Source: Gloeotrichia echinulata CP02 (lineage in GTDB: Bacteria; Cyanobacteriota; Cyanobacteriia; Cyanobacteriales; Nostocaceae). From it: a stretch of 64,000 nucleotides of DNA. Positions 16,877-26,371 of this stretch are shown in pieces. Numbering within the stretch: position 1 is the first letter of the stretch; every line of letters begins with the position of its first letter. The stretch covers positions 1,674,001-1,738,000 of the forward strand of contig CP051187.1 in NCBI GenBank assembly GCA_038087035.1, given 5' to 3'. Under the pieces are notes generated by a model. It saw nothing but the letters and a program-made list of their open reading frames with translations, did not search any database and was not told the DNA's origin. Made by a program: the position numbers and the translations under genes.

Positions 16877-18109
16877 TTATAATTCTTGCTGTTCACAAAG
16901 TTTTTGGGCAATCATTTTTCCTGCCAGTTGATGTCCCTGAGCATTCCAATGCCCGCCCCACGGAATATCATTGTTAAACCCATGTAAGGGGACTTGGTTT
17001 TTCTGAGCATAATCCTGAAAAGTCTGTGCTAGATTGAACACTGTAAAGCCAGATTGATCACCCAGAAGTTTTATCCGTAAATCGGGATAGAAAAAATCAG
17101 TAATCCTTAAATTCTGCATAAATTTTTGGCGCAATGAACGATCAGGATGTACTTGAATGTCATTACTCAAAGTAACAACCATAAAATCTGCCTCTTTGGC
17201 AATTACATCATTATGCATTGACTTAATTAGTTCCTCTGTAACTTGCCATGCTTCTAACCATGTAGAGTCAGTAGGTTGCTTGTAAATCTCATTCTCAAGC
17301 ATAGATGCTGCAGATCCTACTTTAGTAGCTGTCTCCTGTATTGTTGGTTGGATCAATAGTTCAGCAAAAGCATATTTAGCGCGGCGAAAAACCTGTAACA
17401 AGCGCGAGTTTTGTAGGAGGCTTTCATAAATTTTTGCCCACCATGACTGCCTTGAGTGATAAGCATCTGTATTCAGAAAAGAGGTATCAAGAACCAAATG
17501 ACCGTCCTTCAAGATAAAATAGGGTTTTTGGGAAACTATATTTCTATACAAGTTATAAGACAAAGCCTTATTATACAAAGCCTGGGAATTATTAACAACA
17601 TCGTTACCAGTATAAAAAGCTAAAATTACGATATCCGGCGAATAAGCCCAAACTTTTTCTCGGAGGGTAATCAGTTCCTGGTCTGTTCCATAAGCACGTG
17701 TCCCGAACTTAATCACTTCTACCTTCTTTCCAGATAGAGATTTACATCCACTCAGTTCACGTTCTATCACTGCGGCAAAACCTTCTTCCAGTGGTACTTC
17801 ATAGGCTGCTACGAATGAATCTCCCAAGAGAGCAATTCGTAAGGTATTTTCTGGTTTTGCCTTAGTATGTTCCCGATCTCGGAAGCCTTCACTATTAATT
17901 TGAATGTAGGATTCACCTTCGGTGCGATACCATCCTGAATCACCAGGACGGTCTGCCCAGCCTCTATGTTCATCTATAGTGTTAAACACTTTATACTCAA
18001 TTCCAGCAATACGTAAGCCAATTTCACCTATCACTAACCCAAAGACTAGTCCGCAGAGAATCAAGATGCCAATTAATGATACCTTTACCCATCCCTTCAA
18101 TTTATTCAT
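16877..18109 (-). CDS. SGNH/GDSL hydrolase-like membrane-anchored protein
   Basis: A 410-residue protein with one N-terminal membrane anchor (VSLIGILILCGLVFGLVIGE) and a periplasmic SGNH-hydrolase-like domain. The block I strand is IALLGDSFVAAYEVP (GDSF with the nucleophile Ser), block III ILAFYTGNDVVNN carries GND, and the C-terminal block has WGGHWNAQGH with the Asp/His-type catalytic His. It lies 26 bases upstream of the carbamoyltransferase on the same strand, so it is the first gene of the cassette. In saxitoxin clusters sxtL also encodes a GDSL protein beside sxtIJK. It probably acts on an acyl or other ester of the same glycan. Confidence 0.83.
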   Translation of the reverse strand: MNKLKGWVKVSLIGILILCGLVFGLVIGEIGLRIAGIEYKVFNTIDEHRGWADRPGDSGWYRTEGESYIQINSEGFRDREHTKAKPENTLRIALLGDSFVAAYEVPLEEGFAAVIERELSGCKSLSGKKVEVIKFGTRAYGTDQELITLREKVWAYSPDIVILAFYTGNDVVNNSQALYNKALSYNLYRNIVSQKPYFILKDGHLVLDTSFLNTDAYHSRQSWWAKIYESLLQNSRLLQVFRRAKYAFAELLIQPTIQETATKVGSAASMLENEIYKQPTDSTWLEAWQVTEELIKSMHNDVIAKEADFMVVTLSNDIQVHPDRSLRQKFMQNLRITDFFYPDLRIKLLGDQSGFTVFNLAQTFQDYAQKNQVPLHGFNNDIPWGGHWNAQGHQLAGKMIAQKLCEQQEL

Positions 18110-18140
18110 TTGCGATTCGCTCCTACTAATATATTTCTGT

Positions 18141-19727
18141 TCAATTTTCTACTTCTTTCGCATATACAATCAAGCCAGATAACTCTGGAACTTCAATTTT
18201 ACGAGTAAAATCTGGTAAATAATGAAGATAAAATTTCCCAAATTCGCCTACTGTATCAGCCCAAGTTGGTATAGCTATCATGGTAAATTTCTCAGGGATA
18301 TAAGCCATAAAATCATCTTTACTGATAGGATATCCAGCTAAATAGCGATCAAAAGGGCCAGAATCAATATGATATAGTTTATTTTCTGCCATGAGTACAG
18401 ATAACGGATGCCACGGAAAATAAACTTTACCCGGATTTTTTCGAGAATATTCATACACAACTTGATGAACGTTATGGAAAAAGTTAGGTAAGTCCTGATA
18501 AATTATCGAAACTGGTAGATTGATATTATAAATTGTAAACATAATCACTATAGCCATTAACCAACTTCTACCTATACGTTGTAGTTGTAAAGTTGCTTGT
18601 TCTGATTCCGTGGCTGCATTTGACGCTTGTTTTAATAAAACTAAGTTAGCAGCAAGAGTTAAAAAGTAAACTGTGTACATCCCATTAAAATCTCCGCCAA
18701 CTTTGACTCTACCTAATATGGAAGTAGGAATAAAAAATAAACCGACAATCACAAATAAAACCACAGGATTTTCTTGAAGCCAAGCTTTTATTTTAGCTAG
18801 ATCATTTGGTAAGGTAAATAAAATCCAAAAACCTACTATAGAACCCTGTAAAATACAAAATCCTGCTAATTCTTGTGCTGCCGATAAAATAACTGGTATT
18901 TTATTATCGCCACCCTCCCAAGGTTGATTTCCCGGAATTGTCATCATATTAAAAAATAAAGCTTGGAAATTAAAAGCAATAATTAATATACTAGAAATCA
19001 CTACTCCGCTAATAAATAAACAAGCTAAATAACGCTGGAAAGTCTTAATGTTATAAGCTAGAAGTATATATAGTGGTAAAGAAAATAATATAGGTATGGC
19101 AATTTGCTTTGTCCACACAGCTAAAACTGCGAGAATAGCACTGATTAATAATTTGGGTAAAGGAATTTCATTTTTATGGCTTTCCTTGTAAATTATTATG
19201 CAAGCTAATGCTGAAAATCCCAGAGCAGGACAGTCAGCACAAATTCCAAAAGCACTATAAAATAAAGCTTTTATCTGAGTTGTCAAGAAGAAAAAGGCAA
19301 TTAATGCGAGTATAGATAAGGTTAACTTTTTCTTTTGCCAAGTTTCACTCACATATAACCAAATGGCAGGAGTAAAGTAAAATACTAGTGAAGTTAATTT
19401 ACCCAAAACAAGAGCAACGGTTGGAGTATTCGCGATTGTTGCAGGTAAATAAGCCAAAGCAAGTAAGGGTCCATACATATCACTAATTAGTGGACCAACA
19501 CTATTTTCGGGATTATACAAATGGAATTTATATTTCCAAAAAAATGCCATAGCTAAACGATCTGCATTCCACTCAGTTTCTGGTGCTATGTGTTGCCCTA
19601 ATGGATCAAAATTATCTAGCAAAAAACGCTCACCCAAAAGAATGACGCAAAATAGTCCAGATATTATGGCTGTGTATAAAATTAAGTTTTCTTGGAAAAT
19701 TTTGCTAATTTTTAGTTTTGATAACAT
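18141..19727 (-). CDS. Polytopic membrane protein, GT-C-like
   Basis: A 528-residue protein with about eleven hydrophobic helices and a short soluble C-terminal domain with IPTWADTVGEFGKFYLHYLP. The first loop has an acidic run ETEWNADRLAMAFFWKYKFH, similar in placement to GT-C catalytic loops, but the classic D-E of GT39 is not obvious. It is 31 bases upstream of the SGNH gene on the same strand and probably heads the carbamoyltransferase operon. Sugar donor and acceptor unknown. The GT-C assignment is from topology and context only. Confidence 0.68.
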   Translation of the reverse strand: MLSKLKISKIFQENLILYTAIISGLFCVILLGERFLLDNFDPLGQHIAPETEWNADRLAMAFFWKYKFHLYNPENSVGPLISDMYGPLLALAYLPATIANTPTVALVLGKLTSLVFYFTPAIWLYVSETWQKKKLTLSILALIAFFFLTTQIKALFYSAFGICADCPALGFSALACIIIYKESHKNEIPLPKLLISAILAVLAVWTKQIAIPILFSLPLYILLAYNIKTFQRYLACLFISGVVISSILIIAFNFQALFFNMMTIPGNQPWEGGDNKIPVILSAAQELAGFCILQGSIVGFWILFTLPNDLAKIKAWLQENPVVLFVIVGLFFIPTSILGRVKVGGDFNGMYTVYFLTLAANLVLLKQASNAATESEQATLQLQRIGRSWLMAIVIMFTIYNINLPVSIIYQDLPNFFHNVHQVVYEYSRKNPGKVYFPWHPLSVLMAENKLYHIDSGPFDRYLAGYPISKDDFMAYIPEKFTMIAIPTWADTVGEFGKFYLHYLPDFTRKIEVPELSGLIVYAKEVEN

Positions 19728-20069
19728 GAGATAATATCTGTGTAATTGACGTATTTGTTTTCAAGATACTCAAAATGGCTTAATTGTGTGATTCTATAGG
19801 TAGAGGTTTAGCACTTCTAAACCCCTACACATCCTAGGTTTTTCGTAATCTTGTAAAAGTCCATCTCCCAGCCGTGTTTAGTGTATTTCTAAATAATATC
19901 ACCAGATGTATCAATGAAGATGGGGAAGAACATCATATCTGGCAACTGGAAATAGTCATCTCAATTCCATGACTATAGCAGTATGCACTTGAATGAGATA
20001 CAGAATTTGCGGTAAAAGCCATACAGTAAGAGACTCTTAACTCCTGACTCCTGCTATAAGTACCAAGGG
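19728..20069. other. Intergenic stretch, no gene seen
   Basis: About 340 bases between two minus-strand genes. It has the short dispersed dyad GAGGTTTAGCACTTCTAAACCCC near 19804-19826 and a weak dyad CTATAGCAG/CTGCTATA around 19972-20056. It presumably carries the promoter of the GT-C/SGNH/carbamoyltransferase operon. No RNA gene is recognised. Confidence 0.4.
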
Positions 20070-20708
20070 TCAATCAGCATGATGTGCCATCCATTTATAG
20101 TCATTAAATCTAAAGTTATCGAATTGAGCTTCAAAGGATGAATTCAGAGGGCTACAGGCATACAAACCATAGTTGATGGCAAACTCTGATTGAATTGGCG
20201 GATTAATTTTACCCATTTGAGGTGGAGTTTCACCTAAAATGTGAAGATGAAAAATTCTCATTTGGTTGAAAGAAATTCCATCTTCCGACGACTCGATGAT
20301 GAAATCTGGACCACGGCGACAAAGACGATACCAAATGACAGTTGTAGTAGCTATATCTGTAGTTGACCAATCGGAATAAGCGTAATTGGTAACAACACTT
20401 CCTAAACGCGAAAAATTTTCGTTTTCATATTCAATAGATGCTTTGAACCAGTTTTCACTATCTTTGTAAATAATCAAGCCACATTGATCAAACCTAGCCG
20501 AATATCCAAAGGTTACTCTGACTGTAAATGATGTAAAGTTATTGTCACTCTCAATTAAAAGAGCGGGTGCATTATCATGTCTGAAACCATAGTAACTTCG
20601 TTGCCAAAAATCTGTATTTGGTTCAGTTGTGATTTTCACCAACTCAGGAGTTATTTCAAATTTTTTAGGTTGGTTAATCCACTTAGCAGTTGTGAAATCA
20701 AAATTCAT
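20070..20708 (-). CDS. DUF1349 (concanavalin-like fold) protein
   Basis: A 212-residue soluble protein of the DUF1349 family, a jelly-roll related to beta-glucanase-type lectin domains. Visible landmarks are TEPNTDFWQRSYYGFRHDNA, FDQCGLIIYKDSENWFKASI, and EYENENFSRLGSVVTN. No signal peptide. The family is usually called a regulation-of-enolase or carbohydrate-binding-like fold, with no assigned reaction. It is isolated between the glycan cluster and an EamA transporter, and a role in carbohydrate handling is only suggested by fold and context. Confidence 0.8.
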   Translation of the reverse strand: MNFDFTTAKWINQPKKFEITPELVKITTEPNTDFWQRSYYGFRHDNAPALLIESDNNFTSFTVRVTFGYSARFDQCGLIIYKDSENWFKASIEYENENFSRLGSVVTNYAYSDWSTTDIATTTVIWYRLCRRGPDFIIESSEDGISFNQMRIFHLHILGETPPQMGKINPPIQSEFAINYGLYACSPLNSSFEAQFDNFRFNDYKWMAHHAD

Positions 20709-20813
20709 AATTCATGACCTAAAAATATTCTCTCATTTCCTGAAAGGATATTAGCAGAAAAGCTAACTCTTGGTTCGCCCATTTTAAATTGAGGTACAAA
20801 AAAAATAACCGAT

Positions 20814-21833
20814 TTAATCAGGTTTTTCTACATCTGCGCCTTTCCCTGTTTTTGCTAGATATATACCCTGTAATATGAAACTAAGAGCTAACAAATTAAC
20901 CAAACTTAGGCTTTCCGAGAAGATGAACCAAGCAAGAATTGCAGTCATTACTGGCTCAAGCAAAAGAAATATTGTAACGAAGGATGAAGATAAATACTTG
21001 AGGCTGTAGACTACTAATCCATGTCCCAGGGCTTCACAAATAGCAGCTAAACCAAATACCGTTAGCCAACCAAACCAGGAAATGGGAAAAATTTGGTCTT
21101 CAAACGTCAGCACGACTGGTAGGATAAACAAAGTACCTAAAAAGCAGCGCCATACCAGTATATTCTGCACAGGCAACCTACTTCGCAGTCGCTCTATAAT
21201 CAAAAAACTGGCTGCATAAAAGACTGAAGATAACAAAGCAGCAGCGTCACCAATAATAGCATTCTGGCTGTTTAAAATATCGCCAGATAAGAGGAAGTCA
21301 TCTAATCCTAAAGTAAATGCACCTGCTAGGGCAATTACCATACCAATCACGAATCTGCGGTTAAAACTTTGACCTAATATCAACCAAGCCCCTAAAGTGG
21401 TGAATAGTGGAGGCAGATTAGACAGTACAGTAGCATTAGCAGCACTGGTTTGAGTTAAAGACCAACTCCAAAGAACTCGACCCACGACATGAACAACAGC
21501 TACTGCAACTAGGAGTATGATTTCTCTTGATTGGTAGGGTTCTTTGGGTATGATTTGATCGTCTAATTTTTTGGTGCGTAATTCATTAATTGCATTCCAC
21601 AACCCAAAGATAATTGTTGCTATCCACAGGCGATTAAATACCGTGGCGTTAGCGCTAATTTCGCGCACCGATAGCTTGATCAAGATTGCTGTAAAGGACA
21701 GAGCAACTAGGGCAACAGATAATAAAATAAACGCTATCACATTCGGCGATCGCGCAACCTTTGACTTGTCAGTTCGCTCTATATTTGACTCCGTTGATTC
21801 CAACTTCGTTGATTCGAGTTTATTTGTTGTCAT
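20814..21833 (-). CDS. EamA/DMT-superfamily transporter
   Basis: A 339-residue integral membrane protein with ten predicted helices in two EamA halves. Half one (about 30-165) carries NATVFNRLWIATIIFGLW and SAANATVLSNLPPLFTTLGA. Half two (about 190-325) ends in YLSSSFVTIFLLLEPVMTAI, the typical EamA end motif. The N-terminal 28 residues are hydrophilic (TNKLESTKLESTESNIERTD). Family members export amino acids, nucleotide sugars or metabolites. The substrate here is unknown. Monocistronic, with a 760-base upstream gap before the divergent DegT gene. Confidence 0.87.
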   Translation of the reverse strand: MTTNKLESTKLESTESNIERTDKSKVARSPNVIAFILLSVALVALSFTAILIKLSVREISANATVFNRLWIATIIFGLWNAINELRTKKLDDQIIPKEPYQSREIILLVAVAVVHVVGRVLWSWSLTQTSAANATVLSNLPPLFTTLGAWLILGQSFNRRFVIGMVIALAGAFTLGLDDFLLSGDILNSQNAIIGDAAALLSSVFYAASFLIIERLRSRLPVQNILVWRCFLGTLFILPVVLTFEDQIFPISWFGWLTVFGLAAICEALGHGLVVYSLKYLSSSFVTIFLLLEPVMTAILAWFIFSESLSLVNLLALSFILQGIYLAKTGKGADVEKPD

Positions 21834-22595
21834 GCCTTTATAATTTCACTTAGTCATAAATGCCGCTTATAGCGGTTATCAGTCTTCTCAAGTACAGTAG
21901 CAGCAGTGAGTTCTATTGTCACTTCTACCCGACTTTCCGCACTTCATCGTGTAACATGCGTAGATTTCCAAAATCTCAGAAACAACAGTTAAATAAATAA
22001 CAGAAACATCCAATGAATTTAAATATTAATACTTAATGGTTTGACCATGAGTTTAGATTAAATAAATTTGATTTTTAAGGCTACAACCATTATGCGGGGT
22101 TATCGACTTCGGTTTTAAATCAAGCCTAAAAATACTCAAAGCCTTTCTGGATAATGCTTTGGCGGTTTAATGAATAGAATTAGTCTAAGCTCCAATTATT
22201 AAGAATAGTTCTTGAAAATTAAGGTAATACATTTTGAAGTGTGGAATGTGGGTTCCACGAATGCCGCATCTAATGCCTGGAGTAAATCACGGTATGTCCT
22301 AGGACGGATGCGACGGAGATAGCATTTGAGATAGTCTTGCCCTCACAAGAACCCCTAAAGGCCTATTTGTTGCAATTGATTGTCTCGTGTGATATTGTAT
22401 CATGTTGAGAGTATTTAATTTTGGAAAATTCAGTTAATTCTAAATTCAAAATCCAAAATGAATAAATTTAGATTAACATCCACATCCACTAAAAAATTAA
22501 ATTTTTCTTTTATGCATTAAATTGAAAATTTGAAAATTTAATGCGGGTTTCAAAGTCATTGATTTATCCACCATTTGTAAATTCTCAAACTAACG
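21834..22595. other. Long intergenic region between divergent genes
   Basis: About 760 A+T-rich bases between the EamA gene and the DegT gene. It includes the short coding relic at 22199-22350 (listed separately). The rest shows no recognised RNA, promoter or terminator that can be supported, although promoters for both genes must lie here. Confidence 0.4.
22199..22350 (-). pseudogene. Short coding relic, possible transposase end
   Basis: The minus strand reads GQDYLKCYLRRIRPRTYRDL, then a helix and HTSKCITLIFKNYS before TAA, with no start codon or upstream domain. The amphipathic Arg-rich character looks like the C-terminal end of a transposase, but the family is not recognised. Upstream the frame is closed, so this is a fragment. 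Confidence 0.35.
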
Positions 22596-23684
22596 ATGAT
22601 TATTCAAATCGAACCTTGGATTGATGAAAAAGAGTGGGAGCAAGTCAAGCGTGTTATTGACTCTACATATCTGACCGAAAGCAAAATTACTGCTGAATTT
22701 GAAGAAGGCATCAAAGAATTAACGCAATCTAAACACAACATAGCCACTTCCAATGGAACCACGGCTTTGTATTGTGGATTAAAAGCATTAAATATTGGTT
22801 ATGGTGATGAAGTAATTGTACCGAATTTAACATTTGTCGCTTCATCCAATGCTGTAATTATGGCTGGAGCTAAACCCGTATTTTGTGAAGTCGCAAAAGA
22901 CACACTTTGTATTGACGTTGAGGCAGCAGCAGCATTAGTAACAGAGAGGACTAAAGCGATAATGCCAGTCCATTTATACGGTCAAAGTGCTGACATGGTT
23001 GCCGTCATGGAATTTGCTCAACAGTATAACCTCAAAGTAATTGAAGACGCTGCTCAAGGAATTGGAGTTAAGTTCAAGGGAGAACACGTAGGATTACAAG
23101 GTGACGTAAGTGCGATTTCATTTTATGGAAATAAAACCATTACCTGTGGTGAAGGAGGAATAATACTAACCCAAAGCGATACAATTGCCCAAGCTTGTCG
23201 TCGGTTAAAAAACCACGGACGCGATCACAGAGGCACATTCGTACACGAACATATAGGCTTTAACTTCTCTATTACCGAACTACAATCAGGAATTGGTGTC
23301 GCACAACTCAAGAAACTGCCAGAAATTATTCGCCGTAAACAGGAGATTTGTGACACTTACAGTCAAGGACTAGGAGATATACCTCAACTACAAATACTGC
23401 CAGTAGATGAACGCTGCGAACCTGTGTACTGGTTTACTTCATATTATGCCCAAAATCGAGCCGAATTAGAAAAATTTTTGTTAAGTAACGATATTCAAAC
23501 ACGGCGCTTTTTCTGTCCACTGCATATGCAGCCTTGTTACAAAGATTTAGTTGATCCCAATCGGGAATATCCTATAAGTGAGAAGGCTTATGAACAGGGA
23601 ATTTCATTACCGTCAGCTTATGGATTAAAGCCAGAAGAACAAGCTTATGTTATTGAAAAAATCCGGGAATTTTATTTAGGGTAA
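22596..23684 (+). CDS. DegT/DnrJ/EryC1/StrS aminotransferase
   Basis: A 362-residue PLP-dependent sugar aminotransferase. The fold markers are NGTTALYCGLKALNIGYGDE, VIVPNLTFVASSNAV, VIEDAAQGIG (Asp contacting the PLP ring nitrogen), and the Schiff-base Lys in ISFYGNKTITCGEGG (Lys180). The HGRDHRGTFVHEHIGFNF and YAQNRAELEKF regions belong to the small domain. The enzyme makes amino sugars from keto-sugar nucleotides, fitting the glycan context. The next gene starts at its stop codon (TAATG). The specific nucleotide sugar cannot be told. Confidence 0.92.
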   Translation: MIIQIEPWIDEKEWEQVKRVIDSTYLTESKITAEFEEGIKELTQSKHNIATSNGTTALYCGLKALNIGYGDEVIVPNLTFVASSNAVIMAGAKPVFCEVAKDTLCIDVEAAAALVTERTKAIMPVHLYGQSADMVAVMEFAQQYNLKVIEDAAQGIGVKFKGEHVGLQGDVSAISFYGNKTITCGEGGIILTQSDTIAQACRRLKNHGRDHRGTFVHEHIGFNFSITELQSGIGVAQLKKLPEIIRRKQEICDTYSQGLGDIPQLQILPVDERCEPVYWFTSYYAQNRAELEKFLLSNDIQTRRFFCPLHMQPCYKDLVDPNREYPISEKAYEQGISLPSAYGLKPEEQAYVIEKIREFYLG

Positions 23685-24634
23685 TGAGCAATTTTGAATT
23701 TACTCAATGCCTAGAAAAACTTGTTGCCAAGCTCACAAATTTCTCTGATGGTGAAGTTTTAGTTGCAGCTTTGACAATGGGAAAAGATTATATAACACTA
23801 CTTCAGCACCAAGAAGTTGAAGGCATCACAGAGATTCGTACCATCATCGGACAGGCTCCTCAAAATCTTACAGGAGAGCCTGTTAATACTAACTTTCATG
23901 AGTACGTAGACAATATTATTCAACCGCAAATTGCATCAGGAGAAATTTCTGATGGCAAACAAAGTAAATATGATGATAGAAAAGTTAGATGGTCTGGAGC
24001 AGGTGTCAGGGGAAGTTGGTTTCGGAGAAATGAAATTTTATATTTAGAAGTTGGACCCACAACTTATCCTAGATATCGTCAAGATATAGAAAGAACTAAA
24101 ACTGCATCCTTAGAATTGATGCTCAAAGGGTTAGAAAAATATAACGATCCCTTTGTATATTTTGCTAGAACAATGGGTATCACTGTAATTCCTATCACTA
24201 GACAAAGTAGCGTTTACATTGGAGAACGGTCGGCAAACGTTGATTGTCCTGGATTACTCAATTTTGTAGCTGGTCTAGCTACATTTAATGAAAAACCAGC
24301 AAATATTAATTTTTATGCTGATGCTCAACAAGAGTTAGAAGAAGAAGTCGGCATTTGTGTGGAACTGAATAATTCTAATACTCGATTTATTGGGATTACT
24401 GGTAATCCTTTTACTAGTGAAAATGATTTAGTTTTCGTAGTTCAAACTTCTGTTGAGGAAGACCATTTTGAATCGCAAAGATTGAGTGAACATTCACGAC
24501 TTGTCCGTTTACAAAATAAGTCTGATGCTGAGAAGTTACTTTATGAGGGATTGTTACCTGGGGAAAATACAAAAAAAGATATTGCCTACGCTTCTAGGAT
24601 AGGATTGGAGTACTTGGTTAAATATATTTTTTAA
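23684..24634 (+). CDS. Nudix-like protein coupled to the DegT gene
   Basis: A 316-residue protein starting at the DegT stop codon (1-base overlap). Residues about 210-226 read ADAQQELEEEVGI, a recognisable but degenerate Nudix box (RExxEExGU-like). It is preceded by the strand LLNFVAGLATFN in place of the usual G-x5-E segment. The N-terminal 170 residues form an unfamiliar domain with PTTYPRYRQDIERTKTASLE. The reaction may be hydrolysis of a nucleoside-diphosphate-X such as the sugar nucleotide used next door, but the altered box makes even that uncertain. Translation coupling argues for a joint role with the aminotransferase. Confidence 0.62.
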   Translation: MSNFEFTQCLEKLVAKLTNFSDGEVLVAALTMGKDYITLLQHQEVEGITEIRTIIGQAPQNLTGEPVNTNFHEYVDNIIQPQIASGEISDGKQSKYDDRKVRWSGAGVRGSWFRRNEILYLEVGPTTYPRYRQDIERTKTASLELMLKGLEKYNDPFVYFARTMGITVIPITRQSSVYIGERSANVDCPGLLNFVAGLATFNEKPANINFYADAQQELEEEVGICVELNNSNTRFIGITGNPFTSENDLVFVVQTSVEEDHFESQRLSEHSRLVRLQNKSDAEKLLYEGLLPGENTKKDIAYASRIGLEYLVKYIF

Positions 24635-24681
24635 ACCCATCAAAAATATCCATATAACTCAGATTGATTTCAACTAATACG

Positions 24682-25863
24682 ATGATAACAATTGAAGCTA
24701 TTGCTACTGTAACCAAAGATTCTGAAGTGACAATTACAGTTCCCGCCAATATTCCTCCAGGGACTCACAAAATGGTACTAACTATTGATGAACAATCAAT
24801 AGGGAATCAAACACTACTGTCACCAGAGCGAGTGTGCGATCGCTTCAGACATCCAATGAAATCAAATTTAAATTCTGTAGAGTTGTCTATAGTAGTACCT
24901 CTTCACAATGAAGAAGATAATATTGACCACTTATTTGAGCGTCTTGCTTCAGTTTTGAATCGCCTGAACATTACTTATGAAATTATCTGTATAGATGATG
25001 GCAGTAAGGACAATACTTTGAAGTGTTTGATCGATCACCGCGATCACAATCCAGCTATTAAAGTAGTGAGTTTCTCGCGTAATTTTGGTAAAGAGATTGC
25101 ATTAACAGCGGGAATAGATTACTCAGAGGGAAAAATCATTATTCCAATTGATGCTGATCTGCAAGATCCTCCAGAACTAATTGAGCAACTTATTGATAAG
25201 TGGCGCGAGGGTTATGATGTAGTCTATGCTCAACGCCGTTTACGGTTAGATGATAGTTTGATCAAACAGTTAACAGCTAAAGCATTTTATTGGACTATAG
25301 CCAGGCTAAGTCCTGTTGATATTCCTGCAAATGTGGGTGATTTTCGATTATTAGATCGGCGAGTTGTAGAAGCACTCAAACAGATACCTGAAAGAACTCG
25401 GTTCATGAAAGGTTTATTTGCTTGGGTTGGCTTCAAACAATCCTCAATCCCATACGACCGCCAACCCCGTTACCAAGGACAGACCAAGTGGAATTATTGG
25501 AAACTTTGGAATTTTGCCATTGATGGAATTACCTCTTTTAGTCTTATTCCTCTGAAGATTTGGACTTACTTGGGATTAAGTATATCATTTTTAGCATTCT
25601 TATATGCTGCTTATCTAATTATTTTTACCATGATTGCAGGAATTACAGTGCCAGGCTATATCTCGTTAATGGTCGTTTTACTCTTTCTCGGCGGTATACA
25701 GTTGATAGGATTAGGTGTCATTGGAGAATATTTGGGACGAATCTATGAGGAAGCCAAGCAACGGCCATTGTATTTAGTCCAAGAATCTCATGGCTTTACT
25801 AATAATTCTTTAGAGATAGAATCCAAGAAGACTAATTTACAATGTACTAACCCTATGGTATGA
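24682..25863 (+). CDS. GtrB/DPM1-like GT2 glycosyltransferase with antitoxin-like leader
   Basis: The C-terminal 330 residues are a family 2 glycosyltransferase: SIVVPLHNEEDNIDHLFERL, IDDGSKDNT, the DXD-like DADLQDPPE, the acceptor loop QRRLRLDDS, and two C-terminal membrane helices as in bactoprenol glucosyltransferases. They charge undecaprenyl phosphate with a sugar, which GtrA-type proteins then flip. From the ATG at 24682 the first 50 residues read ITIEAIATVTKDSEVTITVP and PPGTHKMVLTIDEQ. This is the pattern of small cyanobacterial antitoxin-like proteins, not of a GT2. A TTG at 24664 also opens the frame. A conventional GT2 start would be the ATG at 24856 (MKSNLNSVELSIVV). No clear RBS decides between them. 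Confidence 0.85.
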   Translation: MITIEAIATVTKDSEVTITVPANIPPGTHKMVLTIDEQSIGNQTLLSPERVCDRFRHPMKSNLNSVELSIVVPLHNEEDNIDHLFERLASVLNRLNITYEIICIDDGSKDNTLKCLIDHRDHNPAIKVVSFSRNFGKEIALTAGIDYSEGKIIIPIDADLQDPPELIEQLIDKWREGYDVVYAQRRLRLDDSLIKQLTAKAFYWTIARLSPVDIPANVGDFRLLDRRVVEALKQIPERTRFMKGLFAWVGFKQSSIPYDRQPRYQGQTKWNYWKLWNFAIDGITSFSLIPLKIWTYLGLSISFLAFLYAAYLIIFTMIAGITVPGYISLMVVLLFLGGIQLIGLGVIGEYLGRIYEEAKQRPLYLVQESHGFTNNSLEIESKKTNLQCTNPMV

Positions 25864-25892
25864 TTTACATATCAAAATTGACATTAAATTCT

Positions 25893-26371
25893 GTCAGCAA
25901 CCCAGTCCTAAAGGACTGAGCTTGTAAGAGAAATCAAGCAAGCTGTGCTGACCAGACCACCTAGCAATAGGTAGCCGTTATTTGAGTCACGACACCTCGG
26001 AATGCGTTCGCCCTTGGCGTTGCCGAAGGCTAGCTAGTTCCCTGCTCTGTCGCTTGTGATTAAACAGTTCTAAGGTCACTGGAACAGTGTTGCAAGCCTA
26101 ACAAGCTCTTATAACTGGTCGAAGCTAACTTTACCCCGAAAGGGTGGCTCCTGGCTGCGCCACGCTGCGCGAACGGAGCAAAACCGTTATGCGTACAGGA
26201 TTGGGAGATTTGAAATGGTAATTGTCCCATTGAAAGTGCAATACAAAAGCACACCAAATTAAACAATCCCAAGGCGGTAATGGATCAACAAGATTGACTG
26301 CGACTAAAGTCGCCGAGTCGCTTCCCTCTCAGGTCTAAAGACGCTGAGTTTCCCGCATCCCACGAGGTTCT
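25893..26371 (+). ncRNA. HEARO / IscB omega-RNA-like structured RNA
   Basis: This noncoding stretch folds visibly. GTCAGCA (25893-25899) pairs with TGCTGAC (25946-25952) around two hairpins, CAGTCC/GGACTG and GCTTG/CAAGC, making a three-way junction. Next comes CACCTA with TAGGTA, then TTTGAGTCACGACACCTCGG, the compact signature remembered from HEARO RNAs, and a late TTGGGA/TCCCAA pairing. HEARO RNAs are the guide RNAs of IscB nucleases in IS200/IS605-type elements and lie directly before the iscB start codon. Here no iscB follows, and a SnoaL-like gene begins at 26372. A dispersed GC-rich palindrome is inserted near 26150. Family call is by memory of the motif, and exact ends are uncertain. 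Confidence 0.68.

Noticed and set aside
14435..18109. Saxitoxin biosynthetic cluster
   Set aside because: Only the generally distributed sxtI/J/K/L-like genes are present. No sxtA-type polyketide synthase, amidinotransferase or sxtB-type gene is seen.
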